Source: CAYRSS01 sp964426945 (GTDB lineage Bacteria; Planctomycetota; Phycisphaerae; UBA1845). From it: a stretch of DNA of 8,080 bases. Below the pieces are notes generated by a model that did no database searches, was not told where the DNA came from, and worked only from the letters and a program-made list of their open reading frames with translations. Positions 1 through 5,800 of this stretch are shown here, one piece after another. Position numbers and translations under genes: made by a program. Numbering within the stretch: the first letter of the stretch is position 1; the number at the start of each line of letters is the position of its first letter. The stretch is taken from assembly GCA_964426945.1 (NCBI GenBank), contig CAYRSS010000093.1, positions 1 through 8,080 of the forward strand. The letters are read 5' to 3'.

Positions 1-864
1 CTGCCACAGGATCGGGCTACCGGCGCCGGAGAGCTGCTCCTGGTGAACGCCGCCCACGACCAGGCCCGTGGGCATGAAGAAGCTCGTCCCCGCGATGCGG
101 TCCATCAGCTGAAGCACGCCCGCGGCCTCAAGCGGCGGGAACGCCAGCAGCAGCAGAAAAGCCGTGACGAGCTGTGCCCACACGAAGAACGGCAGGCGGA
201 ACATGGTCAGCCCCTTCACGCGGAGCTGGATGATGGTGACGATGAAGTTGACCGAGCCCAGCAGCGACGAGGTGATCAGAAACACCATGCCGATCAGCCA
301 GAGGGACTGGCCGGTCATGATGCGGCTCCAGACCCCCGGCCCGCCCTGCACGGTGATGTTCGACAGCGGTGGATAGCTCGTCCAGCCGCTCTGGGCGGCG
401 CCACCCGGCACGAAGAAGCTGTACAGCATCACCACGCCGCCGACAAAGAACACCCAGTAGCTCATCATGTTGAGCTTGGGGAAGGCCATGTCGCGGGCGC
501 CGATCTGCAGCGGCATCACGTAGTTGCCGAAAGCGCCGACGAGCATCGGCACCACGCCGAGGAACACCATGATCGTGCCGTGCATGGCGCCGAGCATGTT
601 GTACTCCTCGCCGACGATCGCCCGCCCCAGCAGCGGCACGGCCGTGTTCGGATAGGCCAGCTGCCACCGCATGATCATCATGAGGACGAAGCCCAGCATG
701 AGGAACAGCAGCGACGTGATGCCGTACTGGATGCCGATGACCTTGTGGTCGACGGAGAAGACGTACTTGCGGATGAACGACAACTCGTGGTCGTGATGGC
801 CGTGATCGTGGTGGCCATGACCGTGGCTGTGGTCCGCGTGATGGGCGTGGTGATCGCTCGCCAT
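1..864 (-). CDS. ctaD: Cytochrome c oxidase subunit I (N-terminal 288 residues; C-terminus beyond window)
   Basis: This is the catalytic subunit of an aa3-type heme-copper oxidase, an inner-membrane protein that reduces O2 to water and pumps protons. Seen: an opening F-S-V-D-H-K typical of subunit I; hydrophobic helices from about residue 45; H95 in M-H-G-T-I-M, the position of the low-spin heme a ligand; and G-N-Y then I-G-A-R-D-M-A-F-P-K-L-N, which retain N114, D125 and N132, the family's D-channel entrance residues. The visible part ends at S-P-I-L-W-Q, just before the expected H-L-F-W-F-x-G-H-P-E-V-Y segment, so the CuB ligands and heme a3 site are not in view and the A1/A2 subtype cannot be decided. 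The ATG lies 6 bp after the COX2 stop with GAGGAA at 874-879 as ribosome-binding site, implying translational coupling. Oddity: residues 5-26 are extremely His-rich (13 of 22), upstream of the conserved start of the family. Confidence 0.97.
   Translation of the reverse strand, partial: MASDHHAHHADHSHGHGHHDHGHHDHELSFIRKYVFSVDHKVIGIQYGITSLLFLMLGFVLMMIMRWQLAYPNTAVPLLGRAIVGEEYNMLGAMHGTIMVFLGVVPMLVGAFGNYVMPLQIGARDMAFPKLNMMSYWVFFVGGVVMLYSFFVPGGAAQSGWTSYPPLSNITVQGGPGVWSRIMTGQSLWLIGMVFLITSSLLGSVNFIVTIIQLRVKGLTMFRLPFFVWAQLVTAFLLLLAFPPLEAAGVLQLMDRIAGTSFFMPTGLVVGGVHQEQLSGAGSPILWQ
787..852 (-). other. His-rich N-terminal extension of COX1 (residues 5-26)
   Basis: Thirteen of 22 residues are His, mixed with Asp, Gly, Ala and Ser in H-H, H-G-H and H-H-D-H patterns. 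It precedes the conserved F-I-R-K-Y-V-F-S-V-D-H-K opening and should face the cytoplasm, where the family's N-terminus lies. Such a segment could bind Cu, Zn or Ni; that function is inferred only from composition. It sits between the COX2 stop and the first conserved COX1 residues, and the only ATG upstream of the conserved region begins it. A non-ATG start after the stretch (the TTG codon at L28) would exclude it but lacks support. Confidence 0.8.
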
Positions 865-870
865 GAACGG

Positions 871-1770
871 TTATTCCTCGAATTCGATCGTGGTGGCCTT
901 CTTCGCCTCGGTGATCCACTTCAGGACGGCTTCTTCGTTTTCCTCGACGACAAGCGTGCCGCGCATGATCGAGTGGTTGTTGCCGCACAGCTGGGCACAC
1001 TGGATCTGCGAGACGCCGGTCTCCGTGGGCGTAAACCAGACGGGAACCTGCATGCCGGGGATGGCGTCCTGCTTCACACGCATGACGGGCAGGAAGAAGC
1101 TGTGAATGACGTCCTTGCTGCTCAGCTTGACGAGCACCGGCTTGCCCTTGGGCACGCGGAGCATGTTCTGCATCTGCAGGTCGTCGTTGCCAGCCGGGTC
1201 GCGCGGGTCAAGCCCGATGAAGTTGGCCGTGGCCGCGGAAACCAGCTCGGGCGACGTGCGACCGAACACCCCGTCAGCGCCGGGGTAGTGGACGTTCCAG
1301 GCGAACTGCTCGGCCACGACGCGGACGACGAAGGCCTCTTTCTCGTCGGGCACCTGAGTCTTGGTCTGGGCCCACAACGGAATCGAGAAGCCCAGCAGCA
1401 GCACCACCTCGAAGCCCGCGACGGCGATCTCGACGACCTTTGAGGTCGTCCCCTTCACGTGGGAGGGATCGGCCTTGTGGCCGGCCCGGGCCCGGAACCG
1501 CATCAGGCAGTAAACAAAGAACGTGCCCCAGCCGACGAAGATGGCGCCCATGAACCAGTGAAGGATGTTGATGAGGTCGTCGATCTTCTTGGCGTGCTCG
1601 CTGGCGCGGGGCGGCAGCCAGTAGCCGTAGGTGTAGGTGCTCTGGGCGGCGTCCAGCGCACCCGCGGCGGGGGCGGCGGCGTCCTGCGCCGACGCCGGCA
1701 GCACACAGGCCAGCGCCACGCCAAGCACAAAGACGGCCGGCAGGCGCCAGCGTCCGGGCACAATTGTCAT
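871..1770 (-). CDS. ctaC: Cytochrome c oxidase subunit II with CuA site
   Basis: COX2 accepts electrons from a soluble or anchored donor at its periplasmic CuA centre and passes them to heme a in COX1. Seen in the 299 residues: a signal peptide ending A-S-A at residues 26-28; two membrane helices at about 69-90 and 112-133; then the periplasmic cupredoxin domain. All CuA ligands are present: H223 (D-V-I-H-S-F-F-L-P), C258, C262, H266 and M269 in C-A-Q-L-C-G-N-N-H-S-I-M. The usual Glu between the two Cys is Gln260; this residue binds copper through its backbone carbonyl and Gln also occurs in ba3-type oxidases. There is no C-terminal cytochrome c domain, so it is not caa3 type. I chose the ATG at 1770 because AGGAG (1781-1785) precedes it; an in-frame GTG at 1791 has only a weak G-run upstream and would add seven Arg-rich residues. 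It is followed directly by COX1. Confidence 0.97.
   Translation of the reverse strand: MTIVPGRWRLPAVFVLGVALACVLPASAQDAAAPAAGALDAAQSTYTYGYWLPPRASEHAKKIDDLINILHWFMGAIFVGWGTFFVYCLMRFRARAGHKADPSHVKGTTSKVVEIAVAGFEVVLLLGFSIPLWAQTKTQVPDEKEAFVVRVVAEQFAWNVHYPGADGVFGRTSPELVSAATANFIGLDPRDPAGNDDLQMQNMLRVPKGKPVLVKLSSKDVIHSFFLPVMRVKQDAIPGMQVPVWFTPTETGVSQIQCAQLCGNNHSIMRGTLVVEENEEAVLKWITEAKKATTIEFEE
964..999 (-). other. CuA ligand loop of COX2
   Basis: Codons for residues 258-269 spell C-A-Q-L-C-G-N-N-H-S-I-M, giving two bridging Cys, the His and the Met of the binuclear CuA centre. Gln replaces the common Glu at position 260. Confidence 0.95.
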
Positions 1771-1780
1771 TGCGGTTCGT

Positions 1781-1785
1781 CTCCT
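1781..1785 (-). promoter_or_regulatory. Ribosome-binding site deciding the COX2 start
   Basis: The minus strand reads AGGAG followed by 10 nt and then the ATG at 1770. The site lies inside the longer reading that would begin with GTG at 1791, which argues that translation starts at the ATG. Confidence 0.7.
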
Positions 1786-1834
1786 GCGCACACTTGCCCC
1801 GCGGGCGATCTCGGCCTTCCACCCGCCGCGGTTT

Positions 1835-1862
1835 CTTATCCGAAATCGGTCCGGTCACGCAA
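1835..1862 (-). promoter_or_regulatory. Weak promoter-like sequence upstream of COX2-COX1
   Basis: On the minus strand TTGCGT (1857-1862) is followed after 16 nt by GATAAG (1835-1840), about 65 nt before the COX2 ATG. Matches to the sigma70 consensus are 3/6 and 4/6. It lies in the largest non-coding gap of the window and downstream of a strong hairpin, so an independent COX2-COX1 promoter is plausible, but the match is weak and the organism's sigma preferences are unknown. Confidence 0.25.
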
Positions 1863-1902
1863 GCGCCGCATCGAGGCGACACCGCACGGGGCGGATCAGG
1901 CT

Positions 1903-1935
1903 CGCGTCCGCCCGGCCCATCGCCGGGCGGACGCG
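1903..1935 (-). terminator. Perfect 14-bp inverted repeat after the cupredoxin gene
   Basis: The arms at 1903-1916 (plus strand cgcgtccgcccggc) and 1922-1935 (gccgggcggacgcg) are exact reverse complements around a 5-nt loop; outside a short bulge, GGCTC/GAGCC continues the pairing. The hairpin begins 22 nt after the cupredoxin-gene stop. No T-run follows on the minus strand, so it is not a canonical intrinsic terminator. It may be a Rho-assisted terminator, an attenuator, or a 3'-end stabiliser that sets different levels of cupredoxin and oxidase mRNA. Confidence 0.55.
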
Positions 1936-1957
1936 GGAGCCCGGATTCCGCGAGAAA

Positions 1958-2692
1958 CTACTTCTTCTCCCACTCCAGGTTGGCCTCGACCGCGGCGGCC
2001 TCGACCTTCACCTTCTGGGACTGCGTGCCCAGGTTCGGGTGCCAGAACTCGACCGTGTACTCGCCGGCGGGCAGGTTCTTGATCTCGAACTCGCCCTTCT
2101 CGTCTGTCACCGCGAAGTACGGGTGCTCGAACACGCCGATCCACGCGCCCATCCAGGGGTGCACGTCGCACTTGGTGAAGAAGACCTCCGGCTTGCTGAA
2201 GGTCTTGGTGTCGACCGCGCCCTTCTTGGGCTGGCTGATGTTGATCTCGGGATTCGCCTTCGACAGCGTATGGACGTTGTGCGAGGTGTCGTCGTTGTTG
2301 TGGATCTCGAGCTTCTGGTTGACCATCAGCGCGAGCACGAACGGCTTGTACTCGCAGCCCTCCTGGCTCAGCACCGCCGGGGCGCTGGGCGTCTCGAAGG
2401 TCTTGCCCGCGAAGTCGCCCTTGATCGACACGAGGACGTAATTGATGCCCGAGCCGTCGGCAGCCTTCTGCACGTGCACCGTGTTGGTGCCGATCTGCTT
2501 GGTGCAGTTCGGATCCGCGGCCGTGGTCGGAATGCCCTTGCGCTTCAGGTCATCCGGCAGCGCCTCGCGTCCGCCCTTGTACGTCACCTTGCCCTTGACG
2601 CCGCCCGCGTCGCCCGCCAGCGCGGGGGCCACGCGGCCGCCGACCAGCATCGCGCCGGCCAGCACAGCCATCAGAATACTGCGTCGAATCAT
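1958..2692 (-). CDS. Exported cupredoxin with carboxypeptidase-regulatory-like C-terminal domain
   Basis: A 244-residue periplasmic protein, likely a mononuclear blue-copper electron carrier. Seen: a signal peptide (M-I-R-R-S then a hydrophobic core, cleavage near A-L-A at 24-26); a beta-rich section with V-K-G-K-V-T-Y-K-G; H138 in D-T-S-H-N-V-H; and C175-D-V-H178-P-W-M181. Together H138/C175/H178/M181 match the type-1 copper ligand order of plastocyanin and MauL-like proteins (H141 is an alternative first His). Residues from about 193 (F-A-V-T-D-E-K-G-E-F-E-I-K-N-L-P-A-G-E-Y) form the prealbumin-like repeat found in carboxypeptidase-regulatory domains. C63 and C113 could form a disulfide. 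The ATG has a strong ribosome-binding site, AAAGGAGT at 2699-2706, 7 nt away. Lying between the octaheme cytochrome and COX2, it may carry electrons between them; that role is inferred. A purely structural or copper-delivery role is the main alternative. Confidence 0.9.
   Translation of the reverse strand: MIRRSILMAVLAGAMLVGGRVAPALAGDAGGVKGKVTYKGGREALPDDLKRKGIPTTAADPNCTKQIGTNTVHVQKAADGSGINYVLVSIKGDFAGKTFETPSAPAVLSQEGCEYKPFVLALMVNQKLEIHNNDDTSHNVHTLSKANPEINISQPKKGAVDTKTFSKPEVFFTKCDVHPWMGAWIGVFEHPYFAVTDEKGEFEIKNLPAGEYTVEFWHPNLGTQSQKVKVEAAAVEANLEWEKK
2150..2170 (-). other. Type-1 copper motif C-x2-H-x2-M of the cupredoxin
   Basis: Codons for residues 175-181 give C-D-V-H-P-W-M. With H138 (codon 2279-2281) this supplies Cys, two His and Met, the ligand set of plastocyanin-like blue-copper sites. 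Confidence 0.8.
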
Positions 2693-2698
2693 GATGCC

Positions 2699-2706
2699 AC
2701 TCCTTT
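2699..2706 (-). promoter_or_regulatory. Strong ribosome-binding site of the cupredoxin gene
   Basis: The minus strand reads AAAGGAGT, 7 nt before the ATG from the end of AGGAG. It is the best ribosome-binding site in the window, suggesting efficient translation of the cupredoxin relative to its neighbours. Confidence 0.75.
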
Positions 2707-2738
2707 GAGTAGAGAAAACGGTTCACTCCGCAATCACC

Positions 2739-2772
2739 GACGCCCTCAACTCGGGGCGACGGAGAAACTCCG
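2739..2772 (-). other. Short hairpins between the octaheme cytochrome and cupredoxin genes
   Basis: In the 118-bp gap, 2760-2772 can fold as CGGAG/CTCCG around TTT, and 2739-2760 as an imperfect CGCCC/GGGCG stem. Neither is followed by a T-run. They may mark an mRNA processing or attenuation point; the stems are short and could be chance in GC-rich DNA. Confidence 0.25.
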
Positions 2773-2810
2773 GTTCGCTGCCGGGGCAGGCGGCGGATGC
2801 GGGCGACCGC

Positions 2811-5800
2811 CTACTCCTCAAACGGCACTTCCTCGAACGAACCGCCGCCAGCCGGAACCACCGACTTGAACAGCGGCGCCCGCGTGCCCCTGGTTCCCGC
2901 GTCGAAGAGGAAATCAACCAGGAGCTGAATGTGGTCTTCACCCGTGCCGGTGAAGGGCACCCGTCCCTTGTACACATCGAGGCGGTCGCCGGCGTTCTTC
3001 ACGGTGAAGGCCGCCTCGGAGCGGATCACCCACAGCCGGCCCGCCTCCTCGGTCACCACGGACGCCGACGAGGGAATCGTCACGCCCCTGGCCTTCAAGG
3101 CCTCGCTAACCGCTGACGGGATGCGACCCTGGCCGAGCATCTCGACCGGGTTCTCCGGGGCGTCGTCCTCGAAATCGTCGCCCGACGGGGCCGCGGCAGG
3201 CTCGGCGAGCTTGATCTCCGTCGGTGAACCGCCGTCCGGCCCCCCCACGCGGAGCACGCTGTCCTTTTCGATCCGGGCGAGGTCGTTCGACTCCGTGATG
3301 TACCACTTGTCGCCCGCCGCCGCTACCTCGACAGCCGCCTTGTCGGTCAGAACGCCCTCGGGGAACTTCGCCCGCAACTCATCGCTGAGGCGTAGCGCGT
3401 CCAACTCGCGACGGAAGGCGTACTCAATCTCGAACGCCACCGGCTCGGCATATGGGCTGCGCCCGAGCGGGAAGTTCGTGGGCATTTTCGTGCCTGGCTG
3501 AATCCACGAGGGGCCGATCATCCAGGAGTGAACCCAATCCCGCCTCAGGCGGCGGTGCGTCAGTGAGAGGTTCGGCGCACTGGCCGCCCGGAGCGTAACC
3601 CGCTCAGTCTCGCCGTCGGCGTTGGGGCCTTCGACCACCGCGGTGGTCGTGACGTCGCCCGTCATGTTGTAGACATTCTCGGCGCTGATGAGCTTGTGGC
3701 CGTCGATCACCGAACCGAGCGGGTAGAGCCGGCCGTTGAGGATGGCCTGGGCGTTGTCCCCTTCGCCGGTGACGCCGTCGAGGCGGTAGGTCTGCACGAA
3801 ATCATCGGTCGTCTTCGCCGGACCGGGCAGCATGTTGCCCAGGACGTGACACTTCAGGCAGCCCATCGCCACGAGGAAGTCGTAGCCCTGCTCGAAATGC
3901 TCCTCCGACGCCAGCGGCCGCGGCGGCTCGACGAACGGATATTGCACGTCGTACACGTCGCGCATGAACTCCACCCGGTGGAGCATCTGGGCGTAGTTCT
4001 TCTCGAGCTCGCGCCCGCTCGTGCGGAGCGCGTCGAGATCGGCAGGCCGCAGCAACTCCCGACGGGTCGCGAACCGGGCCAGCGCGGCGGCGCTGCGCGT
4101 CAGCGACTCCTGCGCGAACCACTCTGACCCGTCCGGCAGCGGCTGGCTCGCATCCTCGTCCTGGGCACCAGAATGGACCCACGCGAGATAGTCGGGGCCT
4201 CGCTTGAGCCACTCGTTCACGGGCAACTGCAGTCGGGCGAGCCGCTCTGCATCGGACTGGCTGAGGGCCGCGAAGTACTCCACCAGCGTGGTCGCTTCCT
4301 CGCCGTCGATGTTGAAGCTAGGCATGCGCACCTGCAGCCACGGCCGCAGCGGCTCGACGTTCAGCAGGAACGAGTGGAACCAGTTGTGCTGAAGCTTGGC
4401 CCCTTCGCCGACGAGGGAAGGCGGCGCGTTGGTCGAGTCGAGGCGGTACTGCCCAGCGATGTCTCGCCGGAAGTATTGCTGGATCGTAGGCACATTGTCT
4501 TCGGTCTGGTGACAACCGACGCAATTGAGTTCGCGCGTCAGGTTGCGCCCGGCCGCGATGGGGCCGGCATGGTCCGAATCGTAGTCGATGCGCAGCGACC
4601 CCTTCACCCGCGGATCCGTCCGCGACAGAAGATAAGTCGTCAGGGCGATCGACTCCTCCTCGGTGAAGTAGAAGTTGGGCATTTTCAACTTGTCATAGGG
4701 CCCCTTGATCTTCTCGCGGTCCCAGATGCGCGGATTGAGCATCTTGTGCTTGGCGAAGGCCGCGTGCGTGTGCGTGATCTCCTGGGCCATCGCGTACGCC
4801 GGCGAGAGGCGTTCGAGCAACTTGTCCCCGCGCGGATAGATCCAGTGATAGATGTCTTCCTTCTCGTGGTGCAGATCGTGGAACGCGTGCCCGAAGAAGG
4901 CGAAGTCGAGCTGGCTCACCGGCTTCTGCGCCCAGGTGCTCAGGTCGGTACCCGGCGGCGTCGTCTCTTCGAAGCCTGGAATCGTGTGGCAGGCATAGCA
5001 GCCGTAGTGGCTGATCATCTTGCTGCCGAGAAAGACGTGCTTCTGGTCTTCCAGCGGCCAACTCGCCACCAGTTGCTCGGCCTGGTCGCGGCCGAGGCTG
5101 CCGGCGAGCAGGCTCGACAGCATCCCGGCCAGCTCGCCGCCCTCACCGCGCATGATGGCCTGGCTCGATGCGGCGGATCGCTGAGCCGACAGCAGGCGCA
5201 TCACGAGGTCGTCGGCCATCTTGCGGCGCTGGTCGTTCCACTCGAACTCGCCCTGTTCGAACGAGTCATTGCGGAAGCTGAGCAGGTACTCGGTGATGTC
5301 GAGGGCTTCCTGCTCCGACAGGCGAAGGCTCGGCATCTTGGTATCCGGGGCGTAGTGCCACGGCTTGATGAGCCACGAGAACAGCCACTCGCGCGACAGC
5401 TTCGATCCGACGCCGGACAGCTCCGGGGCAAAGCGGGTGAACACCGGCGGGGTGTAAGGCTTGTCGGGGCTGAAACGGTTCTTGTCGGGCTCGAAGAAGG
5501 TCTCCTCGAAGGAGACGAAGTTCTCCATCGCGTAGCGGACGCGCTCTTCGTCGGTCATGCCCTTGTAGCGGGCCGCCGCGCGCTCCTCGTCCAGCCCGAG
5601 GCGGGCCACGAGGTCCTTCGAGATCCACTCCTCGCCGAACTCGCCGAGGTTGGCGTGGCAGGCCAGGCAGCCCACGTTCTTGAACAGCTCGCGGCCACGG
5701 GCCACGTCGCCGGTCAGGTCCGGCGGGAGCGGCATCGGCGTCCACGGCTTGGACACGGCGAACAGGTACTTCGAGATCGCCGCCACTTCGGTTTCGGTCC

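Noticed and set aside
43..1443. Open frame of 466 codons on the plus strand
   Set aside because: It lies antisense to COX1 and COX2, both identified by clear family motifs. Its translation is low-complexity, full of His, Arg, Asp, Glu and Val, as expected from the complement of GC-rich codons, with no recognisable domain.
1771..1791. GTG at 1791 as the COX2 start
   Set aside because: It would add seven residues (M-R-R-R-R-T-A) and leave a clear AGGAG inside the coding sequence. The ATG at 1770 is correctly placed after AGGAG and begins a normal signal peptide.
2693..2810. Promoter of the cupredoxin gene in the 118-bp gap
   Set aside because: A TTGCGG is followed 16 nt later by TACTCA, but the -10 match is too poor to list as a feature.
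1637..2869. Open frame of 410 codons on the plus strand
   Set aside because: It runs antisense through the COX2 N-terminus, the non-coding gap, the cupredoxin gene and the end of the octaheme gene. Crossing three features, with compositional bias and no motif, marks it as a GC-driven artefact.
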